A stretch of DNA of 23,289 nucleotides from JAWXCH01 sp034440595 (GCA_034440595.1 JAWXCH010000033.1:1-23289), one strand, 5' to 3'. Shown: positions 8,321 to 15,915, counted from the stretch's first letter. Translations and numbers: made by a program. The notes: generated by a model from the sequence alone, not told the origin.

Positions 8321-8370
8321 AACTTGCAAGTCTGGTTGAGCAATAGCGCTCAACCAGCCTTGCATAAGTT
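8321..8370. terminator. Hairpin downstream of the second PEP-CTERM gene
   Basis: CTGGTTGAGC (8332-8341) and GCTCAACCAG (8348-8357) form a perfect 10-bp stem with a 6-nt loop. Flanking AACTTGCAAG and CTTGCATAAGTT allow imperfect extension. On the minus strand a T-rich stretch (CATTTTATAGTTT) follows, and the stem is about 50 bp past the stop at 8409. Confidence 0.6.
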
Positions 8371-8408
8371 CATAGGTACATCCATGCACGGCATTCGCAG
8401 CGAATTGC

Positions 8409-9164
8409 CTACGCCACTCGATTGCGGCGTTTCCACCACCGGCAGGCGACACCGCTTAGGCCGATCGCCAATAGCGCCATCGTCGACGGCTCTGGGACTG
8501 GGCTGAGAGCGGATTGCGTGGTGAAGGTATCAACGGCCAGCCGGTCGAGACTGAGCGATGAACCTGAAGCAGTGAAACCGAACGAAAAGCTCTCGGCATT
8601 GAACCCCGGTATATCGAACACATACATGGTGTCGACTTGAGTTCCGCCAAATCCACCTAGCGAAATGCGCTCCAACTCGGCTGTATACGTCGATCCGATC
8701 TCCACATCGTCGACGCCATCGTTGTAGATCAGACCAATGGAGCCAGGGGCAATCTCGGTCCCCAGCGTCCGAACCTGTGCCACAACTCGGGTATTCCAGC
8801 CAGAACCGTAGCTATGGCCAGGAATATCAACCGTAAAATCCGTAGCGACGGAGAACGAATAGATATTCCCACCGCCAGTCAGAAATGCACCGGCCATATT
8901 CTGTGTGACCGTGACATCCGAACCGAGCGGCGTCGGATCGGGAGAAACCGGCCAGCTACCAACATCCGGCGAATTGGTACTCAAATACGCCTGAGTAAAG
9001 AAATCGAAGCCCGCATACACCGAGTTGGTCGTGACTCCACGAGTCCAATCGCCAAACGGTGCCGTGGCACTGTCCGGAACAATAAACGCCGCTTGCGACT
9101 CACTTAGCAAGGCCGCAACTGCAACCAACACAACGGCCAACAACTTAAAAAACATGCTTCTCAT
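8409..9164 (-). CDS. PEP-CTERM sorted protein, paralogue without dockerin
   Basis: A 251-residue exported protein starting MRSMFFKLLAVVLV. The start at 9164 is fixed by a GGAGG (9174-9178) 9 bp upstream; the frame's earlier start at 9185 would leave this site inside the coding region. It has a signal peptide to about residue 25, a beta-rich domain of unknown function, and a PEP-CTERM tail: VPEPST at 223-228, the hydrophobic segment MALLAIGLSGVA, and basic RWWKRRNRVA. It shares long collinear identity with the downstream paralogue, for example the segments WTRGVTTNS.YAGFD, GSWPVSP, GSGWNTRVVAQ and AVDTFTTQSALSP. Exosortase-dependent envelope localisation is inferred from the tail; no exosortase is in the window. 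Confidence 0.9.
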   Translation of the reverse strand: MRSMFFKLLAVVLVAVAALLSESQAAFIVPDSATAPFGDWTRGVTTNSVYAGFDFFTQAYLSTNSPDVGSWPVSPDPTPLGSDVTVTQNMAGAFLTGGGNIYSFSVATDFTVDIPGHSYGSGWNTRVVAQVRTLGTEIAPGSIGLIYNDGVDDVEIGSTYTAELERISLGGFGGTQVDTMYVFDIPGFNAESFSFGFTASGSSLSLDRLAVDTFTTQSALSPVPEPSTMALLAIGLSGVACRWWKRRNRVA

Positions 9165-9300
9165 CTGTAGAAACCTCCGCAGCAATGCCTCCGAGATCCT
9201 GTCATAGACGGACCTTCAGCGACGAAAACCAAAATTGGTATAGGTGGTCCAGAGAGGACCGCACCGTCGCGGGCTGGCAGAGAAAGCGAGCTGGCAGGTT

Positions 9301-9358
9301 TATTGACACCACGTATCAATAACGAGTCCGATTCTACTTGCTCGATTCGGTGTGTCAA
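9301..9358 (-). promoter_or_regulatory. Promoter and 21-bp palindromic operator of the second PEP-CTERM gene
   Basis: Reading leftward: perfect -35 TTGACA (9358-9353), 16-bp spacer, -10 TAGAAT (9336-9331), 9 bp, then a palindrome (9321-9301). On the plus strand its arms are TATTGACAC and GTATCAATA around CAC. It shares the core TTGACAC-N3-GTATCAA with the site at 8095-8115. The leader to the ATG is roughly 160 nt and contains small hairpins, for example GGTCC/GGACC and ACCAA/TTGGT. Confidence 0.65.
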
Positions 9359-9410
9359 CAGCCCAACAAGAAAACTTCAAAGTAGGAGATGGCTATTCGA
9401 GAACCTGAGG

Positions 9411-9587
9411 TCACCTTCCGCGACTCCAGAGCAAGTCGCAACCTAGGCCGATCAAGAGTCCGATGCTGGAACAGATCATCAAGGTGATAAACGATCCAGT
9501 GCCGTAGTTATCACTTGGCATCAGAAACAGGGATACGAAAGCACCAACTACCACTCCGCGAACCATGTACCACTTGAACACCTTCAT
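9411..9587 (-). CDS. 58-residue two-helix membrane protein
   Basis: An unrecognised small protein beginning MKVFKWYMVRG and ending CDLLWSRGR. Two hydrophobic segments are plain: VVVGAFVSLFLM (about residues 12-23) and FITLMICSSIGLLIGLG (about 33-49), separated by a polar loop PSDNYGTG. Basic residues at both ends predict both termini in the cytoplasm. AGGA lies 7 bp before the ATG, and the gene starts 40 bp after the spoVG stop on the same strand, so it is probably the last gene of an ispE-spoVG transcript. There is no obvious homologue family; it could be a holin-like or regulatory micro-protein, but nothing in the sequence decides this. Confidence 0.7.
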   Translation of the reverse strand: MKVFKWYMVRGVVVGAFVSLFLMPSDNYGTGSFITLMICSSIGLLIGLGCDLLWSRGR

Positions 9588-9627
9588 TTGCTAATCCTGT
9601 GGCACCTGACAATTCGCCGCTGAGCTT

Positions 9628-10239
9628 CTAAAAGATGCCGGCACCGAAGCCCGGTTGTTCGCCTTCAGAATTGGATCGAAAGATCGGTTCGCTAGGGCGA
9701 GAGTCGGCGGAGGGACGTTCAGAATAGCTGCGGTGCATTGGCTCGCGGTTGGCACCACGCTGAGCAAATTGCTGCGGGCGATGCGGGCCACGCGGCCCAG
9801 TCGGCCTGCTGTTATAGGACTCATCCAAATCGAAATCGTCGTAACGCGAAGTGTACCCTGGCAGTTTGGCACGCTCTTTCTCTTCAATAAACTCCTTAAC
9901 CACTCGCTCTTGGATCAGTTCGCGGCAGGCGGAATTGATCGGGTGCGCGATGTCGGCGTATAGTTTTGCGCGACCGTCTTCATCCTTGATGGCACGGTCG
10001 TCCTTCAGTCGCAGCCCGCACTGATTGCAATAGGCAGCTCGCAGGTGGTTTTTGCACCCGCACTGGGTACAGTGGCCAGTCAGTTTGCGGCTGGGCATGG
10101 CAACGAAGGGGCCGTTGGTCCCATCGATAATTTTCAAGTCGCGGATGACAAAGCAATCGTCAAAGGTGATCGAGCAAAAGGCCTGTAGCCGTTCGCCGGC
10201 GTCTTCCATCAGCTTGATGCGTACCTCGGTGATTTCCAC
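9628..10239 (-). CDS. spoVG: SpoVG-family protein with an inserted zinc ribbon
   Basis: SpoVG is a small conserved protein (about 95 residues in Bacillus) that affects septation and regulation and binds nucleic acid in several bacteria. Here the GTG at 10239 is the start: AAGGAG lies 6 bp upstream and the product begins MEITEVRIKL as family members do. Residues 1-52 match the SpoVG core (FCSITFDDCFVIRDLKIIDG, GPFVAMPSRK), and the family's DI.HPIN follows at about 97-102. Between them lies about 40 residues with C57-x2-C60 and C71-x2-C74, a zinc-ribbon pattern. After about residue 125 comes a low-complexity tail rich in Arg, Pro, Ser and Gln, making 203 residues in all. It sits 31 bp after ispE, as in other bacteria where the two genes are neighbours. 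Identity is firm; the role of the additions is unknown. Confidence 0.88.
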   Translation of the reverse strand: MEITEVRIKLMEDAGERLQAFCSITFDDCFVIRDLKIIDGTNGPFVAMPSRKLTGHCTQCGCKNHLRAAYCNQCGLRLKDDRAIKDEDGRAKLYADIAHPINSACRELIQERVVKEFIEEKERAKLPGYTSRYDDFDLDESYNSRPTGPRGPHRPQQFAQRGANREPMHRSYSERPSADSRPSEPIFRSNSEGEQPGFGAGIF

Positions 10240-10270
10240 AGCGTACTCCTTCCCTTGCGTACACGGAGAC

Positions 10271-11248
10271 CTACGAAATCGAAGTGGCAGTAAAAACCAG
10301 GCCAAGTTTTCTCGATCGCAGCTTTGCGGCCGCGATTCTGGCCTGACGAGCAGATCGGCACACACCGAAATAACTCGTTCCGCTACCACTCATTTGTGCT
10401 GCCAGGCAATCCAGTCTGGCAAATTCGTTACTAAGTCGTTCGATCCATGGTGATAATTTTCTTGCCGGTGGCTCCAGTGCGTTGAGGAGTTGGCTTGGCA
10501 GTCGTCGCCAGTCCCCGAGTCGCAATGAGCAAACTAATTCTTTCACGTTACACGATTTAGCCAGCTTGGAAGGCTGACAACTACGATAAACTTCAGCGGT
10601 GGACAATCCGACTGGCGGACGAACTACCACAAAGTGGAGCTTGCCAAGTCCAGTCACTGGCTCGATCAATTCTCCGCGACCACGACAGATAGCCGATCCA
10701 TTCTGCAGGAAGAACGGGACATCGCTACCTAGCTCGGCAGCCAAATCCGCTAACTGCCTGCGTGACCAACCAACTTGCCAGGCAAGATTGGCCGCTACCA
10801 ATGCCGCCGCCGCATCGCTGGAGCCTCCGCCTAGGCCAGCCGCGGACGGGATCCGCTTGACCAGACGTATCGCACCGTTCTTCTCAGTTCCGGTACGTTG
10901 TCGCAATAACTCGACTGCACGGACGACAATGTTGCCACTTCCAGTCGGAAGCGATTCCAACATGGCCGGCGGCAAATCAGGGGCAGCTTGATATGACCCA
11001 GCGCCTGCTCCATCCGCCAGACGCATTCCTGTTGCCCAATCGCATACTAACTCGATCGGACTGCCGGCGGGCCTGTCGGCCGTTACTGCAGTGTCACAAA
11101 AAACCAGCGTATCGTAGCAATCAATCGGGACCATGAGCGTCTCGATCTCATGAAATCCGTCGGGCCGCTTTGCCAGGACCTCGAAATACAGATTCAATTT
11201 GGCCGGCGTCGAAATGGTCACTTCCGCATCAGCAGTGCGGATATTCAC
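10271..11248 (-). CDS. ispE: 4-diphosphocytidyl-2-C-methyl-D-erythritol kinase
   Basis: IspE phosphorylates CDP-methylerythritol with ATP in the cytoplasmic MEP pathway to isoprenoid precursors. The 325-residue product is a GHMP kinase: PAKLNLYFEV at 15-24 with the catalytic Lys17, RPDGFHEIETLM at 28-39, the ATP loop PSAAGLGGGSSDAAAAL at 134-150, SDVPFF with Asp176 as the likely base, and the C-terminal glycine motif MSGSGTSYFGVC. It starts at GTG 11248, with AAAGGG about 8 bp upstream. It is some 40 residues longer than E. coli IspE, partly through extra sequence at about 55-105. It is followed at 31 bp by spoVG, so the two are probably one transcription unit. Confidence 0.95.
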   Translation of the reverse strand: MNIRTADAEVTISTPAKLNLYFEVLAKRPDGFHEIETLMVPIDCYDTLVFCDTAVTADRPAGSPIELVCDWATGMRLADGAGAGSYQAAPDLPPAMLESLPTGSGNIVVRAVELLRQRTGTEKNGAIRLVKRIPSAAGLGGGSSDAAAALVAANLAWQVGWSRRQLADLAAELGSDVPFFLQNGSAICRGRGELIEPVTGLGKLHFVVVRPPVGLSTAEVYRSCQPSKLAKSCNVKELVCSLRLGDWRRLPSQLLNALEPPARKLSPWIERLSNEFARLDCLAAQMSGSGTSYFGVCRSARQARIAAAKLRSRKLGLVFTATSIS

Positions 11249-11677
11249 AGGGAGGACCCTTTATCTAATGGCGCAGTGCATCCTAAGTAGTTATCCCGAA
11301 CTAGCCGTAAATGCGAAGCTTTTTAACTAAAAACTTCTGGCGACCCATGCTAATGAGGGATCTCACACGAATTTAACATGAATCTATCGCTCGGCAAAAT
11401 GCCAGTCAACGTGAATCCCCGCAAGTTTTGTGCACAGAACGCCGAAAAATCACGGCAGTGTTAAGATGTACCGCCTGCTGGGCACCACAGAGATGCTTCT
11501 CCTTCGCCACAAGGGAGAAAATCGCGATAACTCGGTCGGCCGCTTATCTCATAAACTGGATTCAGATCCAGCATTCTTCGCGAAGAAACACACAGCCGCT
11601 ACGTGGCAAATGCCGGCGCGTAGCGATACTGCCTACAGCGATCTTAGCCGACCCGCCGCTGCTTCACCGCTAGACTG
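11249..11677. other. Intergenic region between glyA end and ispE start
   Basis: No convincing gene; short open frames here lack ribosome sites and family features. Symmetric elements seen: a near-perfect AT-rich hairpin at 11315-11337 (GAAG-C-TTTTTA / TAAAAA-CTTC) close to the ispE start, a 6-bp stem at 11556-11571 (CTGGAT / ATCCAG), and the hairpin at 11597-11625 listed separately. Confidence 0.5.
11597..11625. terminator. Hairpin downstream of glyA
   Basis: CGCTACG (11597-11603) pairs perfectly with CGTAGCG (11619-11625), with a nested GGCA-AA-TGCC inside. It lies about 53 bp past the glyA stop. No T-run follows on the minus strand, so its role as a terminator is tentative. Confidence 0.35.
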
Positions 11678-12931
11678 CTACACCTCTTGCAACCGTGCGG
11701 CAGGGACCGGGAACTGATCGCACAGATCCCCCACCTCTTCGCGGATTCGCACCCGCATGGCCTGATCGTCGGGATTGCGAAGAATTTCTAGAATCCAACC
11801 GGCAATCCTCCGCATTTCCCGAGCTTTCATGCCGCGCGTGGTCACCGCCGGTGTCCCCAGTCGAACCCCGGACGGATCCATCGGCTTGCGAGAGTCGTAC
11901 GGAATCATGTTTTTGTTGGCAGTGATTCCGCAGTGCTCCAGCGCGACCTCGGCAATCTTGCCGGTCGTCCCGAGCGTGGTCACGTCGACCAGCATCAGAT
12001 GGTTATCGGTCCCGCCACTAACCAGTCGCGCACCGCCGCGCATCAGGCTCTCGGCCAGTTCCTTTGCGTTGTCCAGAATCTGCTGGGCATAGACTTTGAA
12101 ATCTGGCCGCAAGGCCTCTCCGTAGCAAATCGCCTTGCCCGCGATGACATGCATCAGCGGGCCGCCTTGTAAGCCAGGAAACACATTGCGATCGATGTCC
12201 TTGGCATATTCTTCCTTGCACAGAATCATGCCGCCGCGTGGGCCGCGTAAGGTCTTATGCGTAGTCGTCGTGACAAAATCAGCGTACGGCACCGGGCTGT
12301 TGTGCAGGCCAGCCGCAACCAGCCCGGCATAGTGGGCCATATCGACAAACAGCTTAGCACCCACCTCGCGCGCGATTTCAGCAAACCGATCGTGCGGAAT
12401 CTCGCGCGGATAAGCGCTCGCTCCAGCGACGATCAGCTTCGGCTTGTGCTCGCGTGCCAATGCCGCCACCTGATCAAAGTCGATCCGGTGATCGTCCTGC
12501 CGAACGCCGTAATTGATAAAGTTGTACAAAATGCCAGAGATATTCAGCTTCATACCATGTGTCAGGTGGCCACCGTGCGCCAAATCCAGCCCTAGCACGG
12601 TATCTCCCGGTTTCAGAGCGGTAAGGTAGATGGCCATGTTGGCCTGGCTGCCGCTATGTGGCTGGACATTGGCGTGCTCGGCACCAAAAAGCTGCTTGGC
12701 ACGATCGCGAGCCAGCGTTTCCACCTTATCGACGTATTCGCAACCGCCGTAATAACGTCGGCCAGGGTAACCTTCGGCGTATTTGTTGGTCAGCACGCTC
12801 CCCATGGCTTGCATGACCGCCGGGCTGGTGTAGTTCTCGCTGGCGATCATCTCGAGACCATCCTGCTGACGGTCGATTTCTTCCTGGATGGCGTTCCAAA
12901 CCTGACGATCTTCGAGTTCGATAAAATTCAT
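11678..12931 (-). CDS. glyA: Serine hydroxymethyltransferase
   Basis: GlyA interconverts serine and glycine with tetrahydrofolate, the main source of one-carbon units; it is a cytoplasmic PLP enzyme. The 417-residue length is typical. Visible signatures: LEMIASENYTSPAVMQAMGS at 27-44, NKYAEGYPGRRYYGGCEYVD at 49-68, DMAHYAGLVAAG at 197-208, and the PLP-lysine motif TTTTHKTLRGPRGG with Lys226. The frame extends to 13024, but the ATG at 12931 gives the family N-terminus, and a likely promoter occupies 12996-13024, inside the longer frame. It is transcribed alone and divergently from treZ. Confidence 0.97.
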   Translation of the reverse strand: MNFIELEDRQVWNAIQEEIDRQQDGLEMIASENYTSPAVMQAMGSVLTNKYAEGYPGRRYYGGCEYVDKVETLARDRAKQLFGAEHANVQPHSGSQANMAIYLTALKPGDTVLGLDLAHGGHLTHGMKLNISGILYNFINYGVRQDDHRIDFDQVAALAREHKPKLIVAGASAYPREIPHDRFAEIAREVGAKLFVDMAHYAGLVAAGLHNSPVPYADFVTTTTHKTLRGPRGGMILCKEEYAKDIDRNVFPGLQGGPLMHVIAGKAICYGEALRPDFKVYAQQILDNAKELAESLMRGGARLVSGGTDNHLMLVDVTTLGTTGKIAEVALEHCGITANKNMIPYDSRKPMDPSGVRLGTPAVTTRGMKAREMRRIAGWILEILRNPDDQAMRVRIREEVGDLCDQFPVPAARLQEV

Positions 12932-12995
12932 GCGCGGGCGTCCGACAAAAAGTATGTTCCAAGAGAATGCGGCAACCGTTGGCCGATCAAACTCA

Positions 12996-13024
12996 ATTGT
13001 CAGCACTGCTGGACAAGTCGTCAA
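12996..13024 (-). promoter_or_regulatory. Candidate glyA promoter
   Basis: Reading leftward: -35 TTGACG (5 of 6 consensus), a 17-bp spacer and -10 GACAAT (4 of 6). Transcription would begin near 12989, giving a leader of nearly 60 nt to the ATG at 12931. Confidence 0.45.
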
Positions 13025-13210
13025 CCGGGTAGCGCGCTGCCGGAACAGTATTGAACACTTCGATTCGCTGGGCGGCGTCCACGCACTATGTATGCAGAAT
13101 GCTGGCAGCTGGTTTTTTTAAGTCATTCAGTGCCGTTTTCCACGTTGTCACGTCTGTTCCGAAACCTCTATTGCGGTTCAGCCGGTGCTCCGGCAATCGT
13201 CCCGACTGCC

Positions 13211-13239
13211 TTGCCAGATCAAGTCCAGTAACGTGTAAT
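13211..13239 (+). promoter_or_regulatory. Candidate treZ promoter
   Basis: -35 TTGCCA (5 of 6), a 17-bp spacer and -10 TGTAAT (5 of 6), giving a leader of about 115 nt before the treZ ATG. Confidence 0.45.
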
Positions 13240-13362
13240 AAGACTGGAAAAGCGAGGTGGACGAGTCGCCGACAGATGTCTATTTCGACCAGACGGGCCA
13301 CCAATTGAGCGGCTGCATCAAATGCACGTTCTAACCCACAAGATAGCGAACCTGGAGAATTT

Positions 13363-15120
13363 ATGGCACGCGTATGGGCACCCAACGCTGAGACAGTTGA
13401 ACTAGTCATCGGTGAAAAAACCTGGCCAATGCAACGCACCACTGAAGGCTGGTGGCGCAGCCCTGATCGACCGTTGCAACCAGGTGACGACTACAAGTTC
13501 CGGCTCAACGGAGAGGCCACGTATCCTGACCCACGCTCCCCCTGGCAGCCATTCGGAGTCAACGGGCCCTCTCGGCATCTCGATCATTCAGATTTCGTCT
13601 GGCATGACGAGCATTGGCAGGCCAGGCCACTCAGTGCGGCAGTGATCTACGAAATCCACATTGGCACTTTCACGCCAGAAGGAACTTTTCTTTCAGCCAT
13701 CGCACGTCTCGATCACCTCAAGGACCTAGGTATCTCTCATATCGAAATCATGCCGGTGGCCGAGTTTCTTGGTGACTTTGGCTGGGGATACGATGGTGTG
13801 TTTCCCTTTGCCCCGCAACACAGCTATGGCACGCCAAACGATCTAAAAACACTGGTCAACGCCTGCCATCAAAAGGGAATTGGTGTGCTGCTGGACGTGG
13901 TCTACAACCATCTTGGTCCGAGCGGAAATTGCCTGGCCAACTACGGGCCGTACTTTTCCAAACGGCACACCACCGGTTGGGGTGACGCAATCAATTTTGA
14001 TGGTCCGTACAGCGATGAGGTCCGCCGTTACTTTTGCGACAATGCCCTGACCTGGCTGCGCGACTATCACTTTGATGGTCTGCGTCTGGACGCTGTGCAT
14101 GCGATTGTTGACACGTCGGCCGTTCCATTTTTGGAACAGTTGGCAACGGAGGTCGACGCCCTGAAGGCGCATCTCGGTCGGCATCTGGTGCTGATTGCCG
14201 AAAGCGACTTGAACGACCCGCGCGTGGTACGGCATTGGGAGCTAGGCGGATATGGCTTTGATGCGCAGTGGAGCGATGACATCCACCATTCAGTTCACTC
14301 TGTATTGACCGGCGAACGCGAAGGGTACTACTCTGACTTCGGTTCGCTCGACGATTTGGTTGTGGCGATGACGAGACCATTCGTCTATGCCGGGCGGCAC
14401 TCAACCTATCGGCTGCGAACGCACGGTCGACAACCGCTCGGCATGTCGGCCAGTAAATTCATCGCGTTCTCGCAGAACCATGATCAGCTTGGCAATCGAG
14501 CTTGCGGCGATCGATTATCCACTCTAACCAGCAAAGATCTGGTGAAAGTGGGGGCGGCGCTGATCCTGCTCTCACCTTACGTTCCCATGTTATTCCAAGG
14601 TGAAGAATGGGGAACGCAATCGCCATTTCAGTACTTTGTCGACTTTCAAACCGAGCCCGATCTGGCCAAAGCAGTCGCGGAGGGCCGGCAAAAGGAATTC
14701 GCCTCGTTTGGTTGGAAACCGGATGAAATGCCAGACCCCAATAGTATCGAGACGTTCCAGCGATCAAAGCTGGACTGGTCGGAAGTTTCGCAAGAGTGCT
14801 ATCAGGAAATATTGGACTGGTACAAGGCATTGATTCGGCTGCGGTCGCAAGTGTCCGCATTCACTGATGGTCGATTGGATATGGTCTGTGCCGATGCTGA
14901 CGTGGCAGAGTCTTGGATACGGATTCAGCGCGGCCCGATTTTGATGGCCTGCAATTTCTCAGACAAACAGAGGACGATCTCCTTCATGGAGCAAGGACGA
15001 CATCACACCATGCTGATCGCATCGAAGCCACCGGTCGAGACCAGTGCCGTAGCGGTCACAGTCCTGCCAGAGGCGGTAGCGGTGTTCTATAACAACGACT
15101 GGAACCAACCGTCGGTTTAA
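13363..15120 (+). CDS. treZ: Malto-oligosyltrehalose trehalohydrolase
   Basis: TreZ (GH13) releases trehalose from maltooligosyl-trehalose, the second step of the TreY-TreZ route from glycogen or maltodextrin. The 585-residue product has the N-terminal beta-sandwich (RVWAPNAETVEL at 3-14), then the (beta/alpha)8 barrel: IYEIHIGTFTPEGTF at 95-109, GWGYDGVFPFAPQHSYGTP at 140-158, LLDVVYNHLGPSGN, the nucleophile in GLRLDAVH (Asp243), the acid/base in LIAESDLN (Glu280), and the third carboxylate in SQNHDQLGN (Asp374). GGAG lies 6 bp before the ATG. The TreY partner is not in the window. The gene is followed at 90 bp by a tiny basic-protein gene. Confidence 0.93.
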   Translation: MARVWAPNAETVELVIGEKTWPMQRTTEGWWRSPDRPLQPGDDYKFRLNGEATYPDPRSPWQPFGVNGPSRHLDHSDFVWHDEHWQARPLSAAVIYEIHIGTFTPEGTFLSAIARLDHLKDLGISHIEIMPVAEFLGDFGWGYDGVFPFAPQHSYGTPNDLKTLVNACHQKGIGVLLDVVYNHLGPSGNCLANYGPYFSKRHTTGWGDAINFDGPYSDEVRRYFCDNALTWLRDYHFDGLRLDAVHAIVDTSAVPFLEQLATEVDALKAHLGRHLVLIAESDLNDPRVVRHWELGGYGFDAQWSDDIHHSVHSVLTGEREGYYSDFGSLDDLVVAMTRPFVYAGRHSTYRLRTHGRQPLGMSASKFIAFSQNHDQLGNRACGDRLSTLTSKDLVKVGAALILLSPYVPMLFQGEEWGTQSPFQYFVDFQTEPDLAKAVAEGRQKEFASFGWKPDEMPDPNSIETFQRSKLDWSEVSQECYQEILDWYKALIRLRSQVSAFTDGRLDMVCADADVAESWIRIQRGPILMACNFSDKQRTISFMEQGRHHTMLIASKPPVETSAVAVTVLPEAVAVFYNNDWNQPSV

Positions 15121-15210
15121 CTCGGTTTTCATCAGCCACGGCGCGATAGTTGCACCGTCATTGGTCGTGGATCTGTATTACACCGCCGACTCATGGTAGA
15201 GGAGTTAATC

Positions 15211-15363
15211 ATGAAACCAAACAAATCGCATCGACCGAGCAAGGCAGAAGCTGAAGCAGCCAAGAAATCAACCAAAGATGGTCAGCAAGTGACGCGCAAT
15301 ACAACCGCGAGCCGCAAAGAAGTCCGCCAGCAGACCTTGCACAAACAAGGCCACCCCAAGTAG
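15211..15363 (+). CDS. 50-residue basic hydrophilic protein
   Basis: An unrecognised small gene with one of the best ribosome sites in the window: AGAGGAG 6 bp before the ATG. The product starts MKPNKSHRPSKAEAEAAKK and ends HKQGHPK; it is highly charged and basic, with no hydrophobic core, and is probably disordered or nucleic-acid or polyanion binding. It lies 90 bp after treZ on the same strand and 39 bp before the convergent Fur-family gene. A stress-related role would fit the trehalose neighbour but is only a guess. Confidence 0.65.
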   Translation: MKPNKSHRPSKAEAEAAKKSTKDGQQVTRNTTASRKEVRQQTLHKQGHPK

Positions 15364-15402
15364 ACGAATCGCATGTGTCCGATAGCAACTGCGGCTGGGT
15401 CT

Positions 15403-15840
15403 TTAGCTCGCCTGACAGGTACCGCAGTGCCCTTTCAAAAGCACCTCGGTTATCTGCCCGAGAGGCGTTTTGCGATTAGCCTGCGTTGGCGTCAGTCGAA
15501 CCGAATAGTCGTTCAGGCATTGCACCTGACCGCAATCAACGCACATAAAGTGCGGGTGTTCCATCTCATCACTCTGCGACGCAGTGCGCAGCTCAAACCG
15601 CCGCACCTGATCCCCTAAGTCCAGCTTCGAGATAATTCCGGCATCCGCCAATTCGTGCAGTACGCGAAAGATAGTCGACTGGTCAAAGCCGAATTCGCGA
15701 AGCTTGTCGACCACATCACCATGACTCAACGGGTGATTGGCATGTGCAAGCTGCTGCAATACGGCGATCCGTGCGGCAGTTGAACGAAGAGCCGCCCCTT
15801 TGAGGAGCGACTTGGCCCAGGTGATGTCGTAGGTAGTCAT
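15403..15840 (-). CDS. Fur-family metal- or peroxide-responsive repressor
   Basis: A 145-residue Fur superfamily regulator. The N-terminal winged helix includes LRSTAARIAVLQQL and the recognition helix DQSTIFRVLHEL at about 53-64. The dimerisation domain has the HxH metal ligands in EHPHFMC (94-100) and two Cys pairs, C100-x2-C103 and C139-x2-C142, which hold structural zinc in this family. These features do not decide between Fur, Zur and PerR; the reduced His cluster and two zinc Cys pairs fit Zur or PerR at least as well as Fur. It is monocistronic, convergent with the small gene at 15211. Symmetric sites in its promoter region suggest autoregulation. No Shine-Dalgarno is visible. Confidence 0.9.
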   Translation of the reverse strand: MTTYDITWAKSLLKGAALRSTAARIAVLQQLAHANHPLSHGDVVDKLREFGFDQSTIFRVLHELADAGIISKLDLGDQVRRFELRTASQSDEMEHPHFMCVDCGQVQCLNDYSVRLTPTQANRKTPLGQITEVLLKGHCGTCQAS

Positions 15841-15915
15841 TTTTGTTGGATGAGAATTCGCACCAAAACCCCATCGTATGGTGCGTGAAACGCACTAAAA
15901 CACCGTATTACCTTA

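Larger units (their letters stand above)
7859..8408. other. 550-bp intergenic region between the two PEP-CTERM genes
   Basis: Nothing here looks coding. From right to left it holds the terminator hairpin of the upstream paralogue (8321-8370), about 170 bp with no recognised feature, the promoter-operator module at 8095-8150, and a leader of roughly 250 nt before the ATG at 7858. In the leader CCGGTATC occurs twice at 10-bp spacing (7972-7979 and 7982-7989). Confidence 0.6.
12932..13362. other. Divergent control region of glyA and treZ
   Basis: A 431-bp stretch without a convincing gene. It holds one sigma70-like promoter for each flanking gene (12996-13024 leftward, 13211-13239 rightward), with about 190 bp between them. 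No strong operator palindrome was noticed. Confidence 0.5.

Noticed and set aside
7859..9400. Sigma-54 promoters for the PEP-CTERM genes, as reported for some exosortase systems
   Set aside because: No TGGCAC-N5-TTGC with correct spacing was found; the closest match (TGGGACCGGTTGC near 7930) is two bases short. Sigma70-like sites fit better.
11428..11717. Overlapping plus-strand open frames between ispE and glyA
   Set aside because: Cys/Arg-rich products, no ribosome site, no recognisable family, and overlap with the end of glyA.
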